From positions 732,637,450 through 732,701,449 of the forward strand of contig NC_064615.1 in assembly GCF_023898315.1 (NCBI RefSeq): a DNA stretch of 64,000 nt. Reading direction: 5' to 3'. The notes beneath the pieces are model-generated. The model made no database searches, had not been told where the DNA came from, and saw only the letters and a list, made by a program, of their open reading frames with translations. Shown here piece after piece: positions 33,755 to 44,126 of the stretch (the stretch's first letter is position 1; every line of letters begins with the position of its first letter). The DNA is from Schistocerca nitens. Lineage: Eukaryota; Arthropoda; Insecta; Orthoptera; Acrididae. Made by a program: the position numbers and the translations under genes.

Positions 33755-34262
33755 AAGTAGACGTACCTGGTCACGACACGCACTGTATTCTGTAAACTTA
33801 GTGTACAGTTTTCACCTTAGCTGGACCGAACCTACAGACTCAGAAGATTCGTAAAGTGTTTGCAAGACTTCTCCATAATGATGACTGATTTTTCGTTTTC
33901 GATATACCATTCCAAAAATTTCTTGACGGTATTCAGGAGAACGGATGTTCTCTTGATCTTTATGTCTGATTCCAACATTCGTATGGCGGTAGTAGATTTT
34001 CTTAGCATCAAGTCAGTTTTCACACATTGATGTTAAAGGAACTCAGTAATTGATGACTGCTGATTGTTGCGTGTTCGTTTGATGAATAACTACGCACTCG
34101 ATGTAGGAGCTTCCATGAACGCCAGTCGAAAGACAAAGTGTCATGATACTAAATTGTTTCTTATCAATCTTCCAAACGTACAAATAGTTAAGTACTAATG
34201 ATTATTTATATTGTTGCATTGTTTAGAAGAATTAAAAGAATAAAGTGTTTCGGATAACTTAT
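33755..34262 (+). promoter_or_regulatory. Putative 3' UTR and poly(A) signal of the host gene
   Basis: Following the TAG there are about 480 bases without repeats, then AATAAA at 34239-34244, the usual distance before a cleavage site in the AT-rich sequence that follows. The signal lies in GAATAAAGTGTTTCGG, and the U-rich/GU-rich downstream element would be around 34250-34285. This supports the terminal-exon reading. Confidence 0.45.
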
Positions 34263-34344
34263 TGTGAAAAAAATGTACTTTCACTGTAACTCCATTGCCT
34301 TTTACTGGATTAAACACGAGCTTATTCACGAACGAACACACACA

Positions 34345-34480
34345 CACACACAATACAAAATATTCATTCGACCGATTGTTGAGTATTGTTTCTCAGTCTT
34401 GGCTCCTTACCAAGTAGGATTAATAGTAAATATATAGAAGAAAGTTGTGCGTCGCGCAGAGGATTACTGATGAAATTTAG
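34345..34480 (+). pseudogene. Small CR1-like reverse transcriptase C-terminal fragment
   Basis: Plus-strand translation gives FIRPIVEYCFSVLAPYQVGL, then VVRRAED. This corresponds to RLLEYCCAVWDPYQIGL and QKRAARF in the larger CR1-like copy at 36.8-38.5 kb. It is preceded by a short CA run (34338-34352). Only the post-palm part is present. Confidence 0.6.
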
Positions 34481-36149
34481 TCTGATTATGTCCCAAAAAC
34501 AGTCGCCCTGCAACATATTACTCTTTCTCAAAAATTTTATTATATGCCGTTAAGGCGTAAGGGTATTAAGGGTATCAGTAATTCATGGAGAATGACTGAG
34601 TCTGAGGAATAATTCACAGTGGCCTCCATCTTGAGGGTGTCAACTTCTAATTATTTTATTAAGCACCCCCCACAATTGCATATGTTATGATCGCACAATC
34701 GATTATCGCACTCGACAGAGGTCAAAACTATGTTCCCACGTTACCTCTGCCGTGGAGAGGCCCCATATGGACAGTTTACTGTATGCGGCATGGCGTGTCT
34801 GCTCGCTATACTTTCGCCAGGCTGTCGGCATAATGTTTATGATCGGATTTTCTGCATATTATCTTTACACACGTCAACCAGACCACTTATATCATGACTT
34901 TAATACATCTTAGTGAGGACTTAGTAGGAGACTTTTGTCAGTGCTTATATTATTAATTAAGATGCTTAGCTGTAGCTAATTCCTTATTATATTTTAACTG
35001 CAGGCAACCTGAAGATCTTCCAAGAACGAAAACAATGGGTAATAATGTAGCTGAGGTTGTTTTCATCAGTCATTATGGACCGTGTTTGCCTTGTGGTTTA
35101 AGTGGCACCTCCATTCATTCATCTTCATCCACAGCAGCGGAGGCGCAACCAAATTTCCGTCCCTGTGACCTCTTAAGTGTCACTGCTGCGTCTGCCGCTT
35201 CCTGCAGTAGTCATCCGATGTCCTCTGCAAGAGCTCCAGCAAGAAGGCCGGAGGTGCGTCGTTGGTGGACAGCTTCAGCAATAAACATGTGCACGTGCTG
35301 CTTACAATCTTCCGACTGGTTTTACTGCACTTCAGGTAGTTGCTACGTACATTCTGCAATGAGCTACGCACCAAGTATACGACAAGACCCGTGTCCCGCG
35401 CCTACAGCACTCGCCACCTACTGGAAACCAGTTCACCGCTATCAGAAAGTACTGCCAGTTTGAAACTTCTTACTGACATTTGGATAAAATAATCTGGCAA
35501 CATCCTTAACGAAACCCAACAAGAACACTCTGGGGAAAGTTCAACAGGGTCTTATCCTACAAGCTCTCACGAGTTGTGAAGGACAGTCTTGCCTAACCTT
35601 TCTGCCATACGTCTAGAACATTAATCACTACATTTGACTAAGACGCGGAGGGCGAAGAGTAACGAGTATGGTTTATAAACAAGGCCGAGTGAGCAGTTTA
35701 TATCGCTTTACATGAGTCCCTTATTTCCAGACTACTCTACTTGGACGTCACAGGACACATAACCCTGACAGGGAGATAGTCCTGTGCGGGTTAGGGACGA
35801 AGATGTCATTATGATCAGGAATTCTATGATGAGCACACGCCTGGATAGTTTTTTTTTGTTATGTTTCGTGATTAACGACGGGGGCTGATGAGGCAGCAAT
35901 GCTGGATGCGGTTTTTATATTTCCCCCATCCCAGTAGGTGAATACCGGTCTCAAATACACGCTACGCAAACACTTGGAACACTTTCTCACAACTGAACAT
36001 CGGATTAATATTATACGCAAGATTCGTCTTCGTGGAGGGTTGTGGCCGCGGGGGTGGAGTGAGGGGGGGGGGATGTTAAGCTTGGAAGTTCAAAATTAAG
36101 AGGCATTAAAAAAAGTATGGCTAAGATCCTGTCCAGTCAGCGTCATCTA
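34481..36149. other. No confident gene; one open frame at 35035-35463
   Basis: The frame at 35035-35463 (plus, 142 codons) is Ser/Ala/Cys-rich with no recognised domain. An acceptor-like tract ATTTTAACTGCAG ends at 35004 just upstream, so a spliced exon cannot be excluded. The remaining sequence shows no repeat that I can name; a G run lies at 36063-36071. Confidence 0.35.
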
Positions 36150-36161
36150 TTACTATCGAAC

Positions 36162-36378
36162 GTCCGCAGCTCGTGGTCGTGCGGTAGCGTTCTTGCTTCC
36201 CGCGTCCGGGTTCCCGGGTTCGATTCCTTGGCGGGGTCAGGGATTTTCTCTGCCTCGTGATGACTGGGTGTTGTGTGCTGTCCTTAAGGTTAGTTAGGTT
36301 TAAGTAGTTCTTAGTTCTAGGGGACTGATGACCATAGATATTAAGTCCTATAGTGCTCAGAGCCATTTGAACCATTTT
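36162..36378 (+). mobile_element. Chimeric SINE: different tRNA head on the main SINE tail
   Basis: The head reads TCGTGGTCGTGCGGTAGCG, then TTGCTTCCCGCG and B box GGTTCGATTCC, quite unlike the head of the other copies. From about 36275 the sequence becomes the same tail as the main SINE (GGTTAGTTAGGTTTAAGTAG to CAGAGCCATTTGAACC). Duplications TTACTATCGAAC at 36150-36161 and TTACTATCAAAC at 36379-36390 differ at one base. Confidence 0.88.
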
Positions 36379-36617
36379 TTACTATCAAACCTCTGCTGCT
36401 GGTTCGAATTTGGAATGGAGTGATTCCAAAATTAACTGAGCCGTTCAGCTAGATATATTAACTTTCTGCTCACCGGCAAAGAGAGCCCGAGATAAGGGTA
36501 GCACCATCTTCTTTCAAATGTACTCGCATTTTGAAAGTAGCCGATTAGCAGTAGATGTTACTAAAATTATATTATTTTACCCACTGTACTGAATGAAAAT
36601 CAAGGAATCTCATTTCG

Positions 36618-36621
<4 letters not shown>

Positions 36622-36692
<71 letters not shown>
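36622..36692. repeat. (CA)n microsatellite
   Basis: An uninterrupted CA run of about 35 units, followed closely by an A run (36700-36711). It lies just outside the 3' end of the CR1-like LINE. Confidence 0.97.
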
Positions 36693-36694
<2 letters not shown>

Positions 36695-36959
36695 GAGGAA
36701 AAAAAAAAAAACTAGGAACTGTTTTGCAGGCTATAGCGCCTGGAGACAGGTACACCCCAAAAACGCGTAAGAGACCTTTTAGAACGAAGATACCTACATC
36801 TACATATACATGGATACTCTGCAAATCACATTTAAGTGCCTGGCAGAGCGTTCATCGAACCACCTTCACAAGTCTCTATTATTCCAATCTCGTATAGCGC
36901 GCGGAAAGAATGAACACCTATATCTTTCCGTACGAGCTCTGATTTCCCTTATTCTATCG

Positions 36960-37089
36960 TGGTGATCGTTTCTCCCTATGTAGGTCGGCGTCACCAAAAT
37001 ACTTTCGCATTTGGAGGAGAAAGTTGGTGGTCGTTTCTCCCTATGTAGGTCGGTGTCACCAAAATACTTTCGCATTTGGAGGAGAAAGT
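36960..37089. repeat. 65-base tandem duplication in the CR1-like C-terminus
   Basis: Units 36960-37024 and 37025-37089 differ at two positions. The period is not a multiple of three, so the duplication shifts the LINE reading frame. The second CR1-like copy (near 61295-61365) shows a single unit, so the duplication is specific to this copy. Confidence 0.93.
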
Positions 37090-38828
37090 TGGTGATTGGA
37101 ATTTCGTGAGAAGATTCCGTCGTAACGAAAAACATCATTTCCAGCCCAATTCCTGCATCATTTCTGTGACACTCTCTCCCATATTTCGCGATAACACAAA
37201 ACGTGCGGCCCTTTTTTGAACTTTTCCGATGTACTCCGTCAGTCCTATCTGGTAAGGATCCCACACCGCGCAGCAGTATTCTAAAAGACGACAGACAAGC
37301 GTAGTGTAGGCAGTCTCCTTAGTAGGTCTATTACATTTTCTAAGTGTCCTGCCAATAAAACACAGCCTTTGGTTAGCCTTCCGCACAACATTTTCTATGT
37401 GTTCCTTCCAATTTAAATTGTTCGTAATTGTAATACCTAGGTATTTAGTTGAATTTACGGCTTTTAGATTAGACTGATTTATCGTGTAACCGAAGTTTAA
37501 CGCGTTCCTTTTAGCACTCATGTAGATGACCTCACACTTGCACACTTGTTCGTTATTTAAGGTCAACTGTCGCTTTTCGCACCATTCAGATATTTCTTCT
37601 AAATCGTTTTGCAGTTTGTTTTGATCTTCTGATGACTTTATTAGTCGATAAACGACAGCGTCATCTGCAAACAACCGAAGACCGCTGCTCAGATTGTCTC
37701 CCAAATCGTTTATATAGATAAGGAACAGCAAAGGGCCTATAAGACTACCTTGGGGAACGCCAGAAATCACTTCTGTTTTACTGGATGACTTTCCGTCAGT
37801 TACTACGAACTGTGACCTCTGATCCAGTCACATAACTGAGACGATATTCCGTAAGCACGCAATTTCACTATGAGCCGCTTGTGTGGCACAGTGTCAAGAG
37901 CCTTCTGGAAATCCAGAAATACGGAAATCGATCTGAAATCCCTTGTCAAAAGCACTCAGCACTTCATGTGAATAAAGAGCTAGCTGTGTTTCACAAGAAC
38001 GATGTTTTCTAAACCCATGTTGACTGTGTGTCAATAGACAGTTTTCTTCGAGGGAATTCATTATGTTCGAACACAATATATGTTCTAAAATCCTGCTGCA
38101 TATCGACGTTAACGATATGGGCCTGTAATTTAGTGGAACGATTGCATATGCTTGTTAAGTATGGAGCTAATGCATCAGCATACTCGGAAAGGAACCTAAT
38201 TGGTATACAGTTTGGACCAGAACACTTGGTTTTATCAAGTGATTTAAGTTGCTTCACTACTCCGAGGAAATTTACTTCTACGTTACTTAAGTTGGCAGCT
38301 GTTCTCGATTCGAATTCTGAAATATTTACTTCGTCTTCTTTAGTGAAGGCATTTCGGAAGGCTGTGTTTAGTAAATCTTGTTTGGCAGCACTGTCTTCGA
38401 TAGTATCTCCATTGCTATCGAGCAGAGAAGGCATTGATTGTTTCTTGCCGCTAACATACTTCACATACGACCAGAATCTCTTTGGATTTTCTGCCAGGTT
38501 TCGAGACAAAGTTTCGTTGTGGAAACTGTTATAAGCATCTCACATTGAACTCCGCGCTCAATTTCGAGCTTCTGTAAAGGATCGCCAATCTTGGGGATTT
38601 TGCGTCTGTTTAAATTTGGCATGTTTGTTTCGTTGTTTCTGAAACAGTGTTCTAACCCATTTTGTGTACCAAGGAGGACCAGCTCCGTCGTTTGTTAATT
38701 TATTTGGTATAAATCTCTCGATTGCTGCCGATGCTATTTCTTTGAATTTAAGCCACATCTGGTCTACACTTATATTATTAATTTGGAATGAGTGGAGATT
38801 GTCTCTCAGGAAAGCGTCAAGTGAATTT

Positions 38829-38975
38829 CAAATGGTTCAAATGGCTCTGAGCACTATGGGACTCAACATCTTAGGTCATAAGTCCCCTAGAACTTAGAAC
38901 TACTTAAACCTAACTAACCTAAGGACATCACACACACCCATGCCCGAGGCAGGATTCGAACCTGCGACCGTAGCA
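38829..38975 (-). mobile_element. tRNA-derived SINE, copy 8, 5'-truncated
   Basis: The tail and B-box half are present but the sequence stops at CTGCGACCGTAGC, so the A-box half is missing. Eleven-base duplications CAAGTGAATTT lie at 38818-38828 and 38976-38986 and prove that the truncated form itself inserted. It interrupts the CR1-like LINE. Confidence 0.93.
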
Positions 38976-39057
38976 CAAGTGAATTTTTAACTGCTTTTTT
39001 GAATAGGTATATTATTCGCTTGTGTTTTCGAGGATTTTGGCATAACAATATTCAGTC

Positions 39058-40368
39058 TGTAACGTTCCCTGGCGACACACACACTATTAATAAACTAAAA
39101 TTTAATTGTACTATATACGCCGCTATGAAGCAATTTGTATATACTGTAATTATTTAACAAAAATATTATTTAATTTTGTATAAAGGACATTCGTTATTAT
39201 TGTAATATTTTCTGTAATAATATTCTCGATGTATTTATGATTGTAATATTTCTATACTCATAATGTAATTACGAAATGTGTCAATATCTGCGATAAGAAA
39301 AATGTAAAATACAGCCGCAGATTGCAAAGAGACAATAACGGTTGAGAGTCGTATAAATAGGAATACATAGTGTGCATTCTTTGTCTTCTTCCTCGAGAGC
39401 TGAGAGAGAGAGGAACCTGTGACGTAGCATTTTATGAATGGGTAGACTTCATTTGTCTGTATCTAGATTTAGCCGCCATTAGAGGAGAAATTACAAACTA
39501 ATGTAAGTTGAATTATTGTTGTGGTCTAAATACGTTATAATTTATCAAAAATGTGTATTACTAATGTAAATTAGCTTGTCCATGTCATCTATAATATTTC
39601 TTTAAAGAATTTTCAGCATTTTTAGCAATTATCGCTGGTGTTGCTGGGCTGTGCCGCGGCCGAACGATTTGCAGCGGCGGCACATTTAAAAAATTGTTCC
39701 GCTAAGAAAAATTTAACCAAACCCGTAAATCTGGAGCAGATAAAAATTAGCAGTGAATTAAGAAAATGTTTTTCTTTTACAGCGATCCTGAGACTGACGG
39801 AATTTATTACTAGTTTCACATTTGTGCATTCATAGGCGGATAGTTAACGTTGAAATTTAACAATTTGTTGGTTCTTTCAAATAACTTAAATGTATAGTGA
39901 AGTGTGTTTTATCAATGATAATTAAACGTCGGCTTGGCAATATTTAACCATTTTCTGCTAACAGAGACAGTCTTGTGTTCCATAGCTAACGCCGGGAAAG
40001 AATTCAATAAATATTTAAAAAAAACACTGCATTTAGAAAATGTGTGCCAAGGCCGAAATATGTAAAAGATTTAATTCTCAACTAAATATTCTTAATCAGT
40101 TAATGTGAATTTATCAGCATGAGAGGATTGACTAAGCTCAAGTAATTTTAAATGAACTTAATACTAAATGAATTTTTATTACCACACGTGAAGAAGGGGT
40201 TCTACAACAAAGCTCGTACTGACTGAAAGAAAGAGCAAATAACAAAAAAAAAAAAAATAAATAAATAAATTTAAAAAGTAACCTTTACAAGCCCCCCCCC
40301 CCCCCCCCGGTACATTTTGCAAAATCAATTCACATTTCATTTTTTTTTTTAAATTTAATTTCATTAAA
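39058..40368 (+). repeat. 5' LTR of the Gypsy-type element
   Basis: Begins TGTAACGTTCCCTGG and ends TTTCATTAAA. A TATA box TATAAATA lies at 39352-39359 with a plausible start about 25-30 bases on (TGTGCATTCTTTG). AATAAA occurs at 40006-40011. A run of about 18 C residues at 40291-40308 lies near the end. The 65-codon frames on both strands in the LTR are repeated in the 3' LTR and are not convincing genes. Confidence 0.95.
39352..39380 (+). promoter_or_regulatory. Candidate promoter (TATA box and start region) in the 5' LTR
   Basis: TATAAATA at 39352-39359 is followed by a start-like TGTGCATTC about 20 bases downstream. The same arrangement is conserved in the 3' LTR (TATAAATA at 46207-46214). 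If correct, U3 is about 320 bases and the R plus U5 part is unusually long, near 1 kb. Confidence 0.5.
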
Positions 40369-40369
40369 T

Positions 40370-40387
40370 TGGCGCCCAACGTGGGGC
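40370..40387 (+). promoter_or_regulatory. Primer-binding site, complementary to tRNA-Lys
   Basis: TGGCGCCCAACGTGGGGC starts one base after the LTR end. It is the exact complement of the last 18 bases (with CCA) of metazoan tRNA-Lys(CUU) as I recall that tRNA. This site primes minus-strand DNA synthesis in LTR elements. Confidence 0.9.
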
Positions 40388-40892
40388 TCGAATATGCAGT
40401 GGCCACAAAATACCAATGAGATAACTAGGGAATTATTGAGTCGAACTTTGTTGGAGAACAATTAATAATTTTTTCATGTATTGAATGTACTGCCTAACCA
40501 ATATTGTGTTGTTAATACCTCTATATGATTTTTTGCATGAGAACACTATATACCCAGAGGCAAGTTTAAGAAGAGAGCTCATTATATCAAAAAATTAATT
40601 ACCTACGAAAATACCAGGGGGCAGCTGCACCCAAGATAGATCACCAAAAGGTAAAGCTACAGTGTAGTTGTCCTGTGGGTAGTAAAGTAGCCTCAGTGCA
40701 GTGTTCTCGGATCATTAGTGGTGTGCTTGTTGTTAGTGTTCTTTTTTTAAAAAAAATAACAGGACATTTGAGTAGTTAGTCATCGTAGTATATAATAAGT
40801 GTGTTTCAACAAACGATCATTTCTTGTGTGATTATGTCAGTGAAACCTGAGTGTTAGGATATTTAGTTCAGATTTTGTTTCTTTTGTTGACT

Positions 40893-42775
40893 ATGGTTAG
40901 ATTGCGTAGTCAGAAAGATATAAACATGGATAATGAACAACAGTTAGCAAGCAGTGATACCGAGTTAGAAAGTGGGGCACAAAGTAATGTTAGTGACGTA
41001 GTTCAGGAAGTACAATGTGAGAATCTGGGGGCAGAAGGGCAAGAAATGTTGCCACTGCCGGCCAGTGATTCAGTTGATAGTAGAAATACTGTACCACCCA
41101 CAAGCACTAGACGCGGACCAGAGAGTGGTGAGGTGTCAGAAGTGCAGTCATTAAGGGTTATGTTCGAGCGCATGCTCAATTTCCAAGCTGAATTTGCACG
41201 TATGCAAGGAGAACGTGATGCTAAACAAGCAGAGCGTGATCGACGCCAGCATGAGAGAGACTTGCAGTTAATGCAATCTTTGGAAGCTATGCAAAGTGAG
41301 ATTGTTCGTTTGAGACAAAACTATGAAACCATACCAAAAGCGGTGCAAGAACTGAGCGAAAGAGTAGATAATATCCAAGTGGCTAACGCCAGTATCGTGG
41401 GTGAAATCAGTGTACTGGCTAACAGGATGGAACAATTAGAAATTGACACAAGTCAAGTAACTGAGCAGAAAATGTCCGAACAAGTGCACAAACTTGAAAA
41501 CCAATTTATAAAAAAATAGACGAGAAGGTGCACGCCGCGATTGAGGCCAAAGCCGTGGGCTCCAATGCGGAAGTGCAGGACCTAAAAAGGGCGGTGCACA
41601 CTGACATTCCGCTGTGGCAGCGAAATGTCAACTGTCGTCTTGCGGAGCTGGAAAACAGCTTGCTGCACGGCGACGCACAGGCGTGTGTCACGCCAGCGAG
41701 GTCCAACAATGATAGGCATATAATTACAGCAGTGAAAAATTGCGACTGCGAGACAGAAGAGGCAACCAATGTTAACGAAACAAACAAATGTCACTCCAAA
41801 ATAGTGATTGAAGAAAGCCTGATTAAAAACCGACAGTTTCAGATCTTTACAACGGAGAAGAAATCTGTTCACCCTGTAGTGTTTATCAAGGGATTTAGAA
41901 ACATTTTGCCTAGCGTTTGGAGTCATACACAGAAAATACAGTTCGTTATGTCTTACATACAAGGAGATGCTGCATTATGGGCAACCGAAGCAGCTGACAG
42001 TTGCGACACATAGGAGCAATTTGAAAAGGCATTCTTGGCCAAATATTGGTCAAAATGTATTCAGGAGAGATTACGGAAAGAGGTATATAATCGAGAGCCG
42101 TATTCTCCACGATTAGGCAATTTGCGAAAATATTTTGAGAAAGACCCGTTACTGGGACGACCAGATTTCATCCCGGGATTTGATCAGACTTTTGAAATCA
42201 CACTTGCAGATACACGTAAAGGAAAAACTTATACACGTACCGGAGAACGACATGGAATTTTCTTGTCTGTTCTGGACTCAATTAACCTGATTCAGGAGGA
42301 TGTTAAAGCAGCCTCTGAACAGGCTAGAAGTAACGGAAATGGTTACAGAAATGGTCGAAATAACACGCCTCCACCAAATAATGGAAACGGCGGAGATAAC
42401 AATAGGAGACAAGATTACGTACAAAACGGGAATAGAGGTAGAGACCGGAACGGCAATAGTCCGCCGGTGAATAATGACCGGAAAAGGAGGTCTGATGACC
42501 GATATGAAACAGGCCCACCAAGCAATAGTAGATGGAAAAATGCCAGGGGGCCGTGGAACACTAATACCTATAACGATGCAAACCGAACTTGGCCACAGAA
42601 CCAGAGGCCCAGTCCGGACCGGCAAAACAGTGAAAGACATGACAATAACCGACCGCCACCACAAAATGCGCCAATTGCGCAACCGTGGCGGCCGACGCAC
42701 CACGACTTACACATAGTGGAGGTGAGCAACACAGAGCAGCCACACCCATCCACCTGTAATAATCCAACAAACTAG
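40893..42775 (+). pseudogene. Gag of the Gypsy-type element (one shift, one stop)
   Basis: The first frame (ATG at 40893, in the context ACTATGG, to TAG at 41517-41519) has an acidic N-terminus and a long charged coiled-coil-like region (QGERDAKQAERDRRQHERD). At 41510-41516 an A AAA AAA heptamer in the correct phase precedes the stop. Reading one base back continues without interruption (IDEKVHAAIEAK) through a capsid-like part (VVFIKGFRNILPSVW, then FVMSYIQGDAALWATEAAD). A TAG at 42011-42013 then interrupts, after which the same frame continues to 42775. The C-terminus is Asn/Gly/Arg-rich, without CCHC knuckles, and probably binds RNA. Confidence 0.8.
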
Positions 42776-42885
42776 ATCCAGCCGGGATACGCTCTCCATC
42801 GTCGGCTGAGGTTTGGAGTGAGAGCAGCCCGACACAGAACAAAACATCGAGAATCTGTATCCTCAAGTATAATGACGGTGTACAG

Positions 42886-43653
42886 ATGGGACATGAATTA
42901 ATAACTGAACCACCCACGTGCATAAAGGAGCACAAAGACAAAGTACAAGCGATAATAGAGATCAAAATGAATAATATTGATGTGCAAGCAATCGTAGATA
43001 CAGGTGCTACGGTCAGTGTCATGAGTATGGACTTATTCAGAGTACTGGGGAAAGAAAAGCGTATGCTGTCTTTTCCTGTGAACAATTGCAAAGTCACTGG
43101 AGCCATCAGTGCACAGCGACAAATAATTAAACTCCAAGTGCGGGTAGAGATGTATATAGGGGGAGAAGCCATAGCGTGCTCGTTCCTGGTAGTAAAGGGT
43201 TTAAAGGTAGCCTGCATTTTGGGGGTAGATTTTTTGAGAGAAAGGGACGGAGTAATCGACCTTTCTCGGGGAAAATTAAGTTTGATGAACGCGGGTAGGA
43301 GGATAGAATTGTCCATGCTCAGATCTGAAGAGGTACCTGTGCCTAATTGTAATGCTATTAACATAAAATGTAGGAATCATTGGATACTACATTTAGGCAA
43401 TCATTCTCTAGGACAAAATCTCTGTTATCCAGACGTACAAAGTGATCAGTTAAAAGCAAATGTGGACGCACTTGTGAACAAAGTATCACAGTCCGAAAAT
43501 TTGAACTCAATGCAACAGCAGGATTTTGTACAGTTATTATCTAACTATGCAGATGTATTTTCAGAACGACCAGGAATTGTTAAGGGATATCAATACAATA
43601 TCGAGGTGAAGCCTCACAAAACCTACTGTCGAACCTCACACTCCATTCCTTAG
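42886..43653 (+). CDS. Aspartic protease and truncated Pol start of the Gypsy-type element
   Basis: A 255-codon open frame. The active-site motif IVDTGATVSVMS has its Asp at residue 38, and the second retropepsin signature CILGVDFLRE lies near residue 114. The end (QLLSNYADVFSERPG near 220, then YNIEVKPHKTYCRTSHSIP) is the segment that normally leads into the Gypsy reverse transcriptase, but a TAG follows at once and no polymerase motif appears downstream. It lies in the minus-one frame relative to the end of Gag, as is common for Pol. The protease could still be functional, which is inference. Confidence 0.88.
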   Translation: MGHELITEPPTCIKEHKDKVQAIIEIKMNNIDVQAIVDTGATVSVMSMDLFRVLGKEKRMLSFPVNNCKVTGAISAQRQIIKLQVRVEMYIGGEAIACSFLVVKGLKVACILGVDFLRERDGVIDLSRGKLSLMNAGRRIELSMLRSEEVPVPNCNAINIKCRNHWILHLGNHSLGQNLCYPDVQSDQLKANVDALVNKVSQSENLNSMQQQDFVQLLSNYADVFSERPGIVKGYQYNIEVKPHKTYCRTSHSIP

Positions 43654-44095
43654 TCCAAGAAGGAAATAGTAGCTATCTCTTAGCAGATCCCCAATCTGTA
43701 TCGGCGTAAGGATGTGAAAATATTCCTACAGTAAATGACTAATAGTCCTATGTGTTATGTGTAAAAAAAAAAAAGGACGCCATTCTTTTGAAAATGAATG
43801 AACACTAATGATGTGTGACCTGTAGAGATAATGTACTAGTGTAGAAGTATTTAGTTATAAGAATATGATTGACTTTCTCTTTTGTTTATGAATATTTGTG
43901 TTATGTCTTCTTTTTAATTAGTGTTAGCTTAAACATGCTCTAAATGTCTGCACAGATAACCTGATTAGTGCAATTACTTATAGTGTTAAGTTGTGACAGA
44001 GATCAGTCAGGAGGAACATTTTAGTAGTGATTAGTTTGTGTACTGCATAATGTTCTATATGTGTGTCAAACTTGAAATATTTCTTGGTACAATCT

Positions 44096-44126
<31 letters not shown>

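Larger units (their letters stand above)
36785..39053 (-). pseudogene. CR1-like LINE, 3' half: linker, reverse transcriptase, C-terminus
   Basis: On the minus strand from 39053: a linker, then NPKRFWSYVKYVSGKK near 38490-38440, NSLEENCLLTHSQHGFRK near 38050-38000, motif A region (AFDKGFQ, damaged, near 37940), motif B VPQGSLIGPLLFLIYIND (37700-37760) and the catalytic box LFADDAVVYR (about 37650-37680). Then come KYLGITITNNLNW and LLEYCCAVWDPYQIG. The 3' end at about 36785 carries ACATCTACAT-type repeats, typical of a CR1 tail. The 5' half resumes at 47218 beyond the Gypsy element. A SINE (38829-38975) and a 65-base tandem duplication (36960-37089) add damage, as do several shifts. Confidence 0.85.

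Noticed and set aside
39638..39835. 65-codon frame in the LTR, repeated at 46493-46690 and mirrored on the other strand
   Set aside because: Conserved only because the LTRs are duplicates; no start context or motif.
42278..43364. Long minus-strand frames opposite Gag and protease (141 and 267 codons)
   Set aside because: Shadow frames of the Gypsy-type coding strand without motifs of their own.
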